Of a stretch of 64,000 nucleotides of DNA, positions 46,024-55,085 are shown in pieces. Below the pieces are notes generated by a model, which was given only the letters and a program-made list of their open reading frames with translations, had not been told where the DNA came from and ran no database searches. A program made the translations under genes and the position numbers. The DNA is taken from positions 62,001 through 126,000 of the forward strand of contig JAIESC010000010.1 in assembly GCA_019746355.1 (NCBI GenBank), given 5' to 3'. The stretch's first letter is position 1. Every line of letters begins with the position of its first letter. The stretch is from Xanthobacteraceae bacterium. Lineage in GTDB: Bacteria; Pseudomonadota; Alphaproteobacteria; Rhizobiales; Xanthobacteraceae.

Positions 46024-47037
46024 ATGACAAAGAACTGGACGCCATTCTCGCAGGCTCTGGCGCGTCGAAGATTCATCCAATGGAGCGCCGGTGCTCTCGC
46101 AATTCCCGTCGTCTCTCCCAAGACGTGGGCCCAAGGAGGCCAAGCCTACCCGACACGGCCGATCAACCTCGTCGTCTTCACGCCCGCAGGTAACTTGCCC
46201 GATATCATGGGCCGCTTGATTGCTGACGTGCTCTCGCAACGCATGGGTCAACCGGTCATCGTCGAAAACCGGCCGGGCGCGGGCGGCAATCTGGCATTGC
46301 AGGCGGTCGCCCGGGCGCCGGCTGATGGTCACACGCTGCTGCTCGCTTCATCCGTGCACACCGTCGGCGTGTCGCTCTATCCAAGCGTGCCCGCCAACGT
46401 CACCCGCGACATCGCTCCGGTCGCAACCCTCAACCGCGATGCGTTCATCCTGCTGGTCGGTCTGTCGTCCCCGGCCAAATCGGTCGCCGAGTTCGTCGCG
46501 CACGCCACGGCCAATCCGGGCAAGATCAATCTCGCCTCCAACGGCACCGGCACCATTCCACACCTCGCCGGCGAACTGTTTCGAATGACCGCGGGCATCG
46601 ACACGCAGCACATCCCTTATCGCGGCTCGCCCGCGGCACTGGCGGCACTGATGGCCGGCGACGTCCATGCGCTGTTTGACAGCGCGGGGGCGTCGTTGCC
46701 GCTGGTCCGGTCAGGCAAGCTGCGAGCGCTGGGGGTGACATCTGCGGAGCGCCTGCGCAGCTTGCCGGACGTTCCGGCGATTGCCGAATCGCTCCCGGGT
46801 TACGAGGTGATCGGATGGCTTGGCATCGGCGCGCCTCGAGGAATCCCAGCCGAAGTTGTTCAGCGCCTCAATGGGGAGATCAACGCTGCACTTGGCGATC
46901 CGGCGATCAAGGCCCGCATGAACGATCTCGAGAGCAATCAGTTCGTGAGTTCCCCGGGCGAATTCGGCAAGTTCCTCGCGGAGGATGCCGAGAAGTGGAG
47001 GAAAGTGGTAGAAGCCTCCGGCCTGAAGGTGGAATGA
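46024..47037 (+). CDS. TctC/Bug family tripartite-type substrate-binding protein
   Basis: A 337-residue periplasmic binding protein. A twin-arginine-like signal (ARRRFIQWSAGALAIPVV, cut near WAQGG) is followed by the Bug motif YPTRPINLVVFTPAGNLPDI and RPGAGGNLALQAVARAPADG. Bug proteins bind carboxylates, often aromatic, for TctAB or signalling. No tctAB genes lie nearby, the common orphan situation. Last gene of the aromatic operon. Confidence 0.9.
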   Translation: MTKNWTPFSQALARRRFIQWSAGALAIPVVSPKTWAQGGQAYPTRPINLVVFTPAGNLPDIMGRLIADVLSQRMGQPVIVENRPGAGGNLALQAVARAPADGHTLLLASSVHTVGVSLYPSVPANVTRDIAPVATLNRDAFILLVGLSSPAKSVAEFVAHATANPGKINLASNGTGTIPHLAGELFRMTAGIDTQHIPYRGSPAALAALMAGDVHALFDSAGASLPLVRSGKLRALGVTSAERLRSLPDVPAIAESLPGYEVIGWLGIGAPRGIPAEVVQRLNGEINAALGDPAIKARMNDLESNQFVSSPGEFGKFLAEDAEKWRKVVEASGLKVE

Positions 47038-47050
47038 AGGGCGACCGATC

Positions 47051-47700
47051 ATGGCCGATGCGGATCGTAAGCCCGTGGTTGGCATCGATCCGCAATATTT
47101 GCTGACCGCTCAGGTCGTGGAGCGGCCGCCCGCCGAGCGGCCGAAGCACGAAACCATCGATACGATCCTTGACTGGCTCGCTGACCCGGCGCGGCAGATG
47201 CCGTTGCTGGTGAGCGGATTGCGGCCGGCTTTCCGCTTCTGCGACGACCCTCCTTGTTCGCACGCTGCACCCGCAATACCTCGGCGCCAGCCATCATTGG
47301 GTGGCGCACCACCGGTCAAACCGTGGCCGCACTCGTTGCCCATGAGGTTGAGCAATTGTTGCGCCATGCGACCAGCCCGGTGTGGAGGTCATCATGGGCG
47401 TGAAACGCTGCGGCGGGCATCGATGTCCCTGGAAGCGAGCTCGATTTCCCGATCCTTCATGACCTCAAGGCAGAGGACCTACCGACTACTTTGCGTTGCC
47501 GGTCAACGTTCGTTCGGCACGAACCGCATGGTGACCTATGTCGCCGACCGCGGCGGCGGACTCACGCCGCAGGAAATTTCAAATCTGACCCGCGTGTCGC
47601 AGCGACTGCCGTTGCTCGTTGATGCCTATCTGCAGCGCCGCCTCGGCCCGCGTATAGTGTTCAACGCCGATAGAGCACGCCGACCATGTCCTCTGTTGCT
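47051..47700 (+). pseudogene. Degraded class III adenylate-cyclase-type protein (regulatory N-terminal part)
   Basis: Pieces of one protein are spread over the three forward frames. 47051-47215 reads ERPKHETIDTILDWLADPAR. About 47250-47310, in another frame, reads VRTLHPQYLGASHHWVAH. About 47425-47500 reads ELDFPILHDLKAEDLPTT and YFALPVN. About 47510-47670 reads TYVADRGGGLTPQEISNLTR and VDAYLQRRLGPRI. In the intact family this region precedes a cyclase catalytic domain, which is absent. At least two frameshifts and a 3' deletion are needed to explain it. Confidence 0.7.
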
Positions 47701-47833
47701 GTGTTCGGCTCGGTTTTGCCCCCAAGCATGAAATCGCTCGGCTCGAACAGCAGAAATATTGACGTCAATCCATCGCCTTCCTGCTAATTTCAGCATCAAC
47801 AGCAATCCGAAACGCATGGAGTCTGATCACGAC

Positions 47834-49465
47834 ATGCCGAGCCTTGCCACAGTGCTTCTGCAAGCCCTCAAGGATCACGGCGCGCGCGAGATCTTCGGCA
47901 TTCCGGGCGACTTCGTGCTGCCGCTGTTCAAGGTCATCGAAGAGAGCAGGATCCTTCCGCACTTCACGCTGAGCCACGAGCCGGCCGTTGGCTTCGCGGC
48001 GGACGCCGCGGCGCGATATCATCTCGGGCTCGGCGTTGCCGTGGTCACTTACGGCGCGGGCGCCTTCAACCTCGTCAATGCCGTCGCCGGCGCCTATGCC
48101 GAGCGCTCGCCGGTCGTCGTGATCGCCGGAGCGCCGGGCGCGCGCGATCGCGCCGCGGGCTTCATGCTGCACCATCAGGCGCGCACCATTGACACGCAGC
48201 TTGCGGTGTTCCGCGAGGTGACCTGCGACCAGGCGGTCCTGAACGATCCCGCGAGCGCGCCGGCGGAGATCGCGCGCGTGCTGCGGTCGGCGCGCGAGCG
48301 TGCGCTGCCGGTCTACATCGAATTTCCGCGCGACATGGTCGCGGCGCAGGTCGAGCCGGTGCCGGTGCTGCCGCGCCGAGGTGCCGACCCGGACGCGCTG
48401 GCCGAATGCGCCGACGAGATCGTGGCGCGCCTCGCCGCCGCGAAATCGCCTGTGATCATGGTCGACGTGGAGATCCGCCGCTACGGCATCGAGGACCGCG
48501 TCGCCGAATTGGCGCGCCGGCTCGCCTTGCCGGTGGTGACGACCTTCATGGGCCGCGGCCTGCTGCAAGGCTGCGATGCCCTGCTCGGCACCTATGTCGG
48601 GTCCGCGGGCGCCGCCGACGTCAGCGCCGTCGTCGACCAGGCCGATCTTGCCCTGCTGCTCGGGGTGATCCTGTGCGACACCAATTTCGCGCTTTCGCAG
48701 CAGCTGGTCGCGCCGCGCCAGAGCGTGCTGGCGACCGATCGCACGGTGCGGATCGGGCATCACGTTTATCCGGATGTGCCGCTCGACGACCTGGTGGAAG
48801 CCCTGATCAAACGGGCCAAGGCGCACCGGTCCGCGAAGCGGCGCGTGAAGCCGGCAAGCTATCAGCGGGGCCTGGCGGCGGACGGGGAGGTGATCCTGCC
48901 GTCCGATATCGCGACCGCGGTCAACGACCTGTTCGACCGCCACGGCGTGATGCCGATGACATCCGACGTCGGCGATTGCCTGTTCACCGCGATGGAGATC
49001 GAAAACACCGCACTCGCCGCGCCCGGATACTATGCCGGCATGGGCTTCGGCGTGCCGGCGGGGATCGGCGTCGCGGCCGCCACCGGCCGCCGCCCGCTGA
49101 TCCTCGTGGGCGACGGCGCCTTTGAGATGACCGGCTGGGAGCTCGGCAATTGCCGCCGCTACGGCCTCGATCCGATCGTGATCCTGTTCAACAACAAAAG
49201 CTGGGAGATGTTGCGCGTGTTCCAGCCGGAAAGCGCGTTCAACGATCTCGACGATTGGCACTTTGCCGATATCGCGGCCTCGATCGGCGGCCATGGCGTG
49301 CGCGTCTCGACCCGCCGCGAGCTCGCCTTGGCGCTCGATGCGGCCGTCGAGCGCAAAGGCATGTTCTCGCTGATCGAGGTGATGCTGCCGCGCGGCGTCA
49401 CGTCGAAGACGCTCGAGCGCTTCGTGGCCGGCTTCAAGGCGGCGCGGGAGCGGCCGTCCAAATAA
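47834..49465 (+). CDS. ipdC: Phenylpyruvate/indolepyruvate decarboxylase (ThDP-dependent)
   Basis: A 543-residue thiamine-diphosphate enzyme very similar to Azospirillum PPDC/IpdC, which converts phenylpyruvate or indolepyruvate to the aldehyde on the route to phenylacetate or the auxin indole-3-acetate. PYR domain with catalytic Glu in LSHEPAVGFAADAAARY; PP domain with the ThDP motif VGDGAFEMTGWELGNCRRYG ending in FNNKSWEML. The start MPSLATV at 47834 matches the family; ATG at 47816 is possible. Stands alone after a pseudogene. Substrate preference is not readable by eye. Confidence 0.9.
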   Translation: MPSLATVLLQALKDHGAREIFGIPGDFVLPLFKVIEESRILPHFTLSHEPAVGFAADAAARYHLGLGVAVVTYGAGAFNLVNAVAGAYAERSPVVVIAGAPGARDRAAGFMLHHQARTIDTQLAVFREVTCDQAVLNDPASAPAEIARVLRSARERALPVYIEFPRDMVAAQVEPVPVLPRRGADPDALAECADEIVARLAAAKSPVIMVDVEIRRYGIEDRVAELARRLALPVVTTFMGRGLLQGCDALLGTYVGSAGAADVSAVVDQADLALLLGVILCDTNFALSQQLVAPRQSVLATDRTVRIGHHVYPDVPLDDLVEALIKRAKAHRSAKRRVKPASYQRGLAADGEVILPSDIATAVNDLFDRHGVMPMTSDVGDCLFTAMEIENTALAAPGYYAGMGFGVPAGIGVAAATGRRPLILVGDGAFEMTGWELGNCRRYGLDPIVILFNNKSWEMLRVFQPESAFNDLDDWHFADIAASIGGHGVRVSTRRELALALDAAVERKGMFSLIEVMLPRGVTSKTLERFVAGFKAARERPSK

Positions 49466-49524
49466 GGATGCGTGGCTCGCTCGGTGTCCTGGAGCACCTT
49501 CCACCAGATGTGGTTCACTCCGGC

Positions 49525-49649
49525 GTCATGGCCGGGCTTGTCCCGGCCATCTCGCTTAGGCGGGCACCGTGCTCTCCTGATCGAGATGCCCGGCACCATA
49601 GGCGAGCGAAGCGACGCCGTCCTTCGGACGGCTAAGGCCGGGCATGACG
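49525..49649. repeat. Intergenic repeat (GTCATGGCCGGGC type)
   Basis: Starts GTCATGGCCGGGCTTGTCCC and ends with the inverted half GGCCGGGCATGAC. Inner hairpins include GGCCGGGCTTGTCCCGGCC and CGTCCTTCGGACG. A repeat kind familiar from Bradyrhizobium-type genomes, different from the TCATTCCGG family. Confidence 0.75.
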
Positions 49650-49683
49650 TGGAGAGGCTGCTGCAAGCCAACTGGGAAATGCT

Positions 49684-50007
49684 TTAGCCGCGGTCTTTAA
49701 TCTCGATCAGCACATTGCGGTATTGCCAATCGCTGATGTTCAGAAGCTCGTGCGGCGGTCCCGCCTCGCGCCAGAGCACATGGCCGGGCGTTTCGTTGGT
49801 CTCTTTCTCGCGCCCGTCCTCGAAGTACATGACGTTCTTGCCTTCCGTCATCGGCACGATGAGATAGGGCAGGTGGTGCTGGTGCCAGGCCTGCCGCTCG
49901 CCCGGATCGAGCTTGACGCTCCAGACCCGCACGCGGTCGTTCTCGAACAGAATCTCATCGCCGATCGGGCCGAGCTCCGCTCCCCGCTTGGACGGGCCTT
50001 GCATCAT
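49684..50007 (-). CDS. Small cupin protein
   Basis: A 107-residue single cupin barrel. Metal-binding pattern: ERQAWHQHHLPYLIVPMTEG (two His), then GPPHELLNISD (His) in the second motif. Likely a small dioxygenase, isomerase or binding protein. Last gene of the nine-gene minus-strand operon, 20 bp after the monooxygenase gene. GGGAG precedes the ATG. Confidence 0.82.
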   Translation of the reverse strand: MMQGPSKRGAELGPIGDEILFENDRVRVWSVKLDPGERQAWHQHHLPYLIVPMTEGKNVMYFEDGREKETNETPGHVLWREAGPPHELLNISDWQYRNVLIEIKDRG

Positions 50008-50027
50008 TGCGTCTCCCTAATTCGTGA

Positions 50028-51581
50028 TCAGGACCGCTGGCCCGTGATCTTGCCGTAGATGTCTTCGACCACGCCCTGGCGCATCGGCACGATCGCCGCG
50101 ATATGATCGTCGGGCCGCACCAGGATGATGGTGTCGGTGTCGCATCCGGCGCGCTGGCGGAAGCGGTCGCCGATATCGAACAGCGAGCGCTCGCGCAGCC
50201 CGGAGTCGAGCGGGGCATCGCGCCGCGACACGATCAGATGCTTCAGGCCGGGCCGGTCGGCGGGCAAAATCGGACGGCGCCGGACGTCGGTGAAGTAGAG
50301 CGCGACGAAGCTGTCGTCGATCAGGTCATGCAGGCGCACGGGCCGGCCTTGCGGTCCGTGCAATTCCACGTCCGGAATGCGCTCGCCGACCCGCAGCGGC
50401 GCCTTGTCGGTGCGCACCATCGACCAGTCGCCCGACTGATCGACATCGAGCCGCACCCCGAGCATGGTGCGGGTCAGTGCATTGGCCCAGGCTTCGCCGG
50501 ACATCGCCTTCACCGCATCCTTCTGTCCGAGCATGTAGCGCCGCGCGGCCTCCGCCATTTCGCCGGAGCCTTTGGCCGCGACCGGCTGCTGCTCGCGCGC
50601 ATAGCCGTCGAGCAACGCCTGGCCGGCCCAGCCGCGCGCCACCCAGGCGAGCCGCCACGGCAGGTTGATGGCGTCGAGAATGCCGGTGTTGAGCCCCAGC
50701 GCCCACATCGGCGTGATCAGGTGCGCCGCGTCGCCCATCAGGAACACGCGGTCCCGCCGCCATTCCGAGGCAATGCGATGATGGATGCGGTAGACGATGG
50801 TGTTGAGGATTTCGAGGTTGCTCACCGGGCCGATGAAGCGCAGCACCTTCGCCTTGAATTCCTCCCGCGTCGGCTCGGGCAGGCCGGGTGCGAGCGGATA
50901 GAGGAAGCGCCAGCAATGCGGTTGGCGCACCAGGATCATCCACTCCTGCGGGTCGGCGAAATAGGCGAGATACGGATAGTCGCGCGGGTTTTCGATGTCG
51001 AGATCGACCTTGACGTCGACCAGCAGCGTCAGCGCGTCCAGCGTCTCGCCTTCGACGGCGATCCCGAGCTGTTCGCGCACCGTGCTGCGTCCGCCGTCGC
51101 AGGCGAGGAGGTACGAGCCTTCGAATTCGCGCACCCCGTCCGGCGTCTCGAAGCGCGCGGCGACGCCGTCACCGGTGCTTCGGAACCCGGTCAGCCGGTG
51201 TTGCAGATGCGCCGCGCCCGGCCGCCGCTCTTCCAGAGCGCGATGCAGGATCGGCTCGAGATGATGCTGCGGCATGTTGATCACGAACGGATAGCGGGTG
51301 TCCTCGCTCAGGAGCTCGGTGCGCACCGAGGGCCGCGCCGTGTTGGTTGAGCGTTCGACGTCGCCGATCTCGTCGATGCGCAACGCCTTGGCCAGCACGC
51401 GGTCGGCGACGTCGTAGCGGCGGAATGCCTCGAGCGTGCGTGTCAGCACGGTGCCGGCCTTGGTGTCGCTGGACAGGCCTGCGTCTTCCTCGAACAGCTT
51501 GAACGGCAAACCGTAGAAATGCAGCGCCAGCGCCGTCGTCAGTCCGACCGGGCCCGCGCCCACGATCAGGATAGGCTTCAT
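50028..51581 (-). CDS. FAD-dependent aromatic monooxygenase (MhpA/PheA-like)
   Basis: A 517-residue class A flavoprotein hydroxylase. FAD motifs: ILIVGAGPVGLTTALAL at the N-terminus, the DG motif LLACDGGRSTVREQLGI, and the GD motif LMGDAAHLITPMWALGLNTG. The C-terminal part (about 400-517) is the thioredoxin-like domain of phenol-hydroxylase relatives. Such enzymes hydroxylate phenols or N-heteroaromatic acids with NAD(P)H and O2. The start MKPILIVG at 51581 is used; ATG at 51611 would overlap the upstream stop and is possible. Confidence 0.9.
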   Translation of the reverse strand: MKPILIVGAGPVGLTTALALHFYGLPFKLFEEDAGLSSDTKAGTVLTRTLEAFRRYDVADRVLAKALRIDEIGDVERSTNTARPSVRTELLSEDTRYPFVINMPQHHLEPILHRALEERRPGAAHLQHRLTGFRSTGDGVAARFETPDGVREFEGSYLLACDGGRSTVREQLGIAVEGETLDALTLLVDVKVDLDIENPRDYPYLAYFADPQEWMILVRQPHCWRFLYPLAPGLPEPTREEFKAKVLRFIGPVSNLEILNTIVYRIHHRIASEWRRDRVFLMGDAAHLITPMWALGLNTGILDAINLPWRLAWVARGWAGQALLDGYAREQQPVAAKGSGEMAEAARRYMLGQKDAVKAMSGEAWANALTRTMLGVRLDVDQSGDWSMVRTDKAPLRVGERIPDVELHGPQGRPVRLHDLIDDSFVALYFTDVRRRPILPADRPGLKHLIVSRRDAPLDSGLRERSLFDIGDRFRQRAGCDTDTIILVRPDDHIAAIVPMRQGVVEDIYGKITGQRS

Positions 51582-51603
51582 CGCGCCGGTGCTGGGGTGG
51601 CCG

Positions 51604-52344
51604 TCAGGCATCGTGCAGCGGATAGGCAAAGTCGCGGCTGAGCAGCGATGCGGTCATGGACGCGGCGTCGGACAGGAGAAACAGCAGCGGGCCGACCACG
51701 TCCTCGGGGGCGCCAACGCCCGTCGAGGCGCGCCAGCGCTCGTGGTCGGCACCGGCATTGGCGGCGCGGTATTGCGGGGTGTCGATCACGCCCGGTGCGA
51801 TCAGGTTGAACTTCACGCGATGCTGCGCCACCTCCTTGGCGGCGCTTTTGACGAAGGCGATCAGCGCGCCCTTGGTCGCGGCATAGGCCGAGGCCTGCGG
51901 CCAGCCCTGATGCGCAAGCCCGGACGAGAACGCCACGATGCTGCCGCGCCGACGCTTGATCATGCCGCCGATCGCGGCCTGATAGCACCAGACCACGCCG
52001 TCGAGATTGGTGCGGATCACCCGCTGCCACTCCTCGGCGGGCATCTCGTGCACGGCGCTGCGCGGCTGGATCGCCGCGCCGCAGACCAGGCCGTCGATGC
52101 GGCCGTGCTCGCGCTCGATGCCGGCAAACGCTTTCATCACCGCGTCGCGGTCGCTGACGTCGAGCCGCTGCGCCGAGATGCCCGGATGCTCTGCCGTTAC
52201 GGATGCCAGTGCGGCGTCGTTGACGTCGCAGACGACGATGCGTGCGCCGGCCTTGGCCGCGCCGAGCGCCAGCGCGCGGCCGATCCCGCTGCCGCCGCCG
52301 GTGACGACGATCACATCTCCATCGGCCTCGAAACGCGCTTTCAT
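51604..52344 (-). CDS. SDR family oxidoreductase
   Basis: A 246-residue classical short-chain dehydrogenase. Cofactor motif VIVVTGGGSGIGRALALGAA, the NAG-type loop (GLVCGAAIQ), catalytic Ser in VAFSSGLAHQG and the YxxxK motif in YAATKGALIAF. The acidic residue after the second strand (VVCDVND) suggests NAD+ preference. Part of the catabolic operon between RidA and the FAD monooxygenase. Confidence 0.92.
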   Translation of the reverse strand: MKARFEADGDVIVVTGGGSGIGRALALGAAKAGARIVVCDVNDAALASVTAEHPGISAQRLDVSDRDAVMKAFAGIEREHGRIDGLVCGAAIQPRSAVHEMPAEEWQRVIRTNLDGVVWCYQAAIGGMIKRRRGSIVAFSSGLAHQGWPQASAYAATKGALIAFVKSAAKEVAQHRVKFNLIAPGVIDTPQYRAANAGADHERWRASTGVGAPEDVVGPLLFLLSDAASMTASLLSRDFAYPLHDA

Positions 52345-52358
52345 GGCATGACCCCGCT

Positions 52359-52757
52359 TCAGCCGTTCGGCAGGACGGCGATGGCGTTGATCTCGATCAG
52401 GTAGTCCGGCGACGTGAACTTGTTCACCTCCACCATGGTCGAGGCCGGCGGAGAGCCGGTGAAATACTCGCGCCGGACCTTATGGATGCGCTCGAAATGC
52501 TCCATGTTGCGGACATAGACATCGACGCGGCAGATGTCGTCGAGCGTCCCGCCGGCTGCTTCGACGGCCGCCTTCAGGTTCTCGCAAACCTGGCGCGTCT
52601 GTGCCTCGACGTCGCCCGGGCCGGTGATGCTGCCGTCGGGATGGCGCGCGGTCATGCCGGAGATGAAGACGAGCCTGCCTTTCGCCTCGACCGCGGTCGC
52701 ATGCGAGAAATGGCCGTTGGGCTGGCGGAGATTCTTCGATGTGATCTGCTGTTTCAT
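52359..52757 (-). CDS. RidA family protein (second copy)
   Basis: A 132-residue RidA-type enamine/imine deaminase: GHFSHATAVEAKGRLVFISG, GTLDDICRVDVYVRN and a C-terminal YLIEINAIAVL. Differs clearly in sequence from the 30151 copy. Its place inside a catabolic operon suggests that a reactive enamine or carbamate-type intermediate arises in the pathway, as in pyrimidine or N-heterocycle breakdown (inference). Confidence 0.88.
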   Translation of the reverse strand: MKQQITSKNLRQPNGHFSHATAVEAKGRLVFISGMTARHPDGSITGPGDVEAQTRQVCENLKAAVEAAGGTLDDICRVDVYVRNMEHFERIHKVRREYFTGSPPASTMVEVNKFTSPDYLIEINAIAVLPNG

Positions 52758-52766
52758 CAGAGCGCC

Positions 52767-53849
52767 TCACGTGAAAAGAGAATTCGTGTTTCGGATGCCG
52801 GCCTTCGCGGCGGCGGTAACAAGGCTGTCGACCGTCTGCCGGCTCAGCGTGCAGGTTTCGCCATTGGCTGCCCGCGTGGCATGCGCGAGCTCGCCGGGCG
52901 CGTAGATGCGGTCCACGCCGGGCGCGCGCTTGGAGGCGCTCACGCGTGCGGCCTTGTCCTGCACGCGGGCGGCGAAGCCGTCGGCCGCCGGAAAATGGCC
53001 CGCGTTGATCGCAAGAAAAAGCTGGCTGCACCGGTAGGGCAGGGCGGGATCGCCGTAGAGCGGACGGACCTCGGCGCCGATCGCGCCGTCCGACAGCCCG
53101 CCGCAGAGCAGATCGATCACGAAAGCAAGCCCGAAGCCTTTCGGCCCGGCGGCCGGCAGCAGCATGCCCTTGATCGCCTCGGCCGGATCTGTGGTCGGCG
53201 CACCTTGCGCATCGACCGCCCAGCCGTTCGGGATGCTTTGGCCTTCGCTCGCCGCAAGCCGGATCTTGCCCATCGCCGTGGCGCTCAGCGCCATGTCGAC
53301 CTCGACCGGGTGCGAGCCCGCGCTCGGCAGCGCAATGGCCAGCGGATTGTTGCCGGTGATCGCCTCGGCGCCGCCGGGAGCCGGCATCAGGGGGCGCGTG
53401 TTCGACATCGCGATGCCGACGCAGCCTTGTTCTGCGATCAGGCGGGCGTAGCGCCCGGCGGTGCCGAAGTGAAAGGCGTTGCGGACGCCGACGATGCCCG
53501 CGCCGATTTCTCTGGCGCGTGACACCGCAAGCCCGGCCGCCTGGCGCGCGGTCAGTTGACCGAGCGTATGGCCGGCATCGATGACGATGGCAGCGTCGCG
53601 ATCGCTGACGATCTTGCCGTGGCTTGCCTTCGACACCGAGCCCTGCAGCAGGCGATCGACATACATCGGCACCAGCATCACCCCGTGCGAGCCGATCCCT
53701 TCGAGGTCGGCGGCGACGAGGTCCTCGGCGACGGTTTGTGCGTCGTTCTGCGCCAGCCCGAGCGCGGCAAAGATATCGGTGACCGCCGCGATCAGGCGCG
53801 GCGCCTCGATCGGCACTGTGTCAACCGTGACGGATCGCGCGGCCTGCAT
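52767..53849 (-). CDS. Ldh2-family malate/lactate/ureidoglycolate dehydrogenase-like oxidoreductase
   Basis: A 360-residue NAD(P)-dependent dehydrogenase of the Ldh_2 family (AllD, ComC, DpkA relatives). Motifs: GIGSHGVMLVPMYVDRL with the catalytic His, GQLTARQAAGLAVSRAREIG, AFHFGTAGRYARLIAEQG and GGAEAITGNNPLAIALPS. Family members reduce or oxidise 2-hydroxyacids, ureidoglycolate or cyclic imino acids. The start ATG overlaps the upstream cupin stop (ATGA). Confidence 0.9.
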   Translation of the reverse strand: MQAARSVTVDTVPIEAPRLIAAVTDIFAALGLAQNDAQTVAEDLVAADLEGIGSHGVMLVPMYVDRLLQGSVSKASHGKIVSDRDAAIVIDAGHTLGQLTARQAAGLAVSRAREIGAGIVGVRNAFHFGTAGRYARLIAEQGCVGIAMSNTRPLMPAPGGAEAITGNNPLAIALPSAGSHPVEVDMALSATAMGKIRLAASEGQSIPNGWAVDAQGAPTTDPAEAIKGMLLPAAGPKGFGLAFVIDLLCGGLSDGAIGAEVRPLYGDPALPYRCSQLFLAINAGHFPAADGFAARVQDKAARVSASKRAPGVDRIYAPGELAHATRAANGETCTLSRQTVDSLVTAAAKAGIRNTNSLFT

Positions 53850-54280
53850 CAGCGCGCGTCCTCCTCGTTGGCGTACCAGGACGGCTTGATGGCGTAATGC
53901 GGCCCGTCATAGATCTCGACCACCACGGTTTCCTCGTGGGCGACCGCGGGGCCGTGCACGTTGCCCTTCGGATTCCAGTAGAAGCAGCCTGCGGTCAGCG
54001 TCACGCCGGTCTTGGTGTATTCGTATTTGCCCTCGAGGCAGAGCATGAACTGGTTGGCGTCATGGCTGTGCGGTTGCGGAATGCCCGCGCCCTTCTCGAA
54101 GCGGATGAGGGCGATCGAGGCGCCGGTTTGCTCGTTGCGCCACAGCATCTTCTCATGCACGCCCTTCAGCGACTTGGCGCGCCACGGCAGCTCCTTGCTC
54201 TGCAGCAGCACCTCATCGAGGCTCGGCATGCCTTCGCCCACTTTGGGGATGCCGGAATAGGCTGTGTTCGTTGTGCTCAT
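53849..54280 (-). CDS. Cupin-domain protein
   Basis: A 143-residue cupin. The metal motif is PQPHSHDANQFMLCLEGKYE (two His, Gln/Glu position) and GNVHGPAVAHEETVVVEIYD. Close in type to proteins placed with aromatic dioxygenases. Its end overlaps the Ldh2 gene. Function unknown; a small dioxygenase or hydrolase is possible. Confidence 0.85.
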   Translation of the reverse strand: MSTTNTAYSGIPKVGEGMPSLDEVLLQSKELPWRAKSLKGVHEKMLWRNEQTGASIALIRFEKGAGIPQPHSHDANQFMLCLEGKYEYTKTGVTLTAGCFYWNPKGNVHGPAVAHEETVVVEIYDGPHYAIKPSWYANEEDAR

Positions 54281-54323
54281 TGGGGCCTCACGATCTTGTT
54301 TGCATCTTCTTGATGACGGGTCT

Positions 54324-55082
54324 TCAGCGGCGCGGCAGGATGCCCCGCTGCGTGGCGTTCTGCGCCTTCAACAGGCGTTGGCGCAGGTTTTCGACGTGCT
54401 CGCGCACGGCTTTCGCCGCCCCGTCGCCGTCGCGGTTGGCGATCATCTCGGCAATGGCCGTGTGCTGGCGGATCGTCGCCTTGGTGTCCATGGTCTGCCA
54501 CAGATGCAGATACCAGTAGCGGATCGAGCGCTCGTGCAGCGTGCGGGCAAAATCGCTGAGCACCGGGTTGCCGGCCATCTCGGCAAATTTTGCGTGGAAT
54601 GAACGGTCGGCGATCGTGAAGGCATCGACGTCGGTGGGCTTGCCGTTGCCGTAGCCCTGGCGCGCCAGCGTCTTCAGCTCCTCGGCATCCTCGGGCGTGG
54701 CGCGCTCGGCGGCATTGCGCGCGAGCTCCATTTCCACGGTCACGCGCGAGTCGAGGATCTTCACGACTTCCGACATGCTGTCGGGCTGCACGATCACGCC
54801 CTTGCGCGGCATGATCTCGACCAGGCCCTCGAGCTCCAGCCGCTGCAGCGCCTGGTGCACCGGCGTGCGGCCGGCACCGAGCATGGCGCAGAGCGCGCCT
54901 TCGTTGAGATACTGGCCCGGCAGGAAATGCAACGTGAGAATCTTCTCCTTGATTTGCTCGTAGGCCTGCGCCGTGAGCGAGCCGCCCTTGCCGGCCGGCT
55001 TGCGCTTTGGTTCGCGTTTCGGCTTCGACGCGGCCTTCGCCGGAGCCTTTGTTCGCCGCGCCTTGGCTTTGGACTTGGCCAT
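54324..55082 (-). CDS. GntR family regulator (FCD domain)
   Basis: A 252-residue regulator with an unusual N-terminal Lys/Arg/Ala-rich tail (about 1-34: KAKARRTKAPAKAASKPKRE). Then the winged HTH (QAYEQIKEKILTLHFLPGQY, GAGRTPVHQALQRLELEGLV) and the FCD ligand domain with DRSFHAKFAEMAGNPVL and IRQHTAIAEMI. It is encoded within the operon it probably controls, 4 nt upstream of ssuC-like and 44 nt before the cupin. See the inverted repeat at 56777-56790. Confidence 0.92.
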   Translation of the reverse strand: MAKSKAKARRTKAPAKAASKPKREPKRKPAGKGGSLTAQAYEQIKEKILTLHFLPGQYLNEGALCAMLGAGRTPVHQALQRLELEGLVEIMPRKGVIVQPDSMSEVVKILDSRVTVEMELARNAAERATPEDAEELKTLARQGYGNGKPTDVDAFTIADRSFHAKFAEMAGNPVLSDFARTLHERSIRYWYLHLWQTMDTKATIRQHTAIAEMIANRDGDGAAKAVREHVENLRQRLLKAQNATQRGILPRR

Positions 55083-55085
55083 CGG

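Noticed and set aside
49466..49683. Insertion sequence remnant after ipdC
   Set aside because: No transposase frame or target duplication; it fits a known type of palindromic intergenic repeat better.
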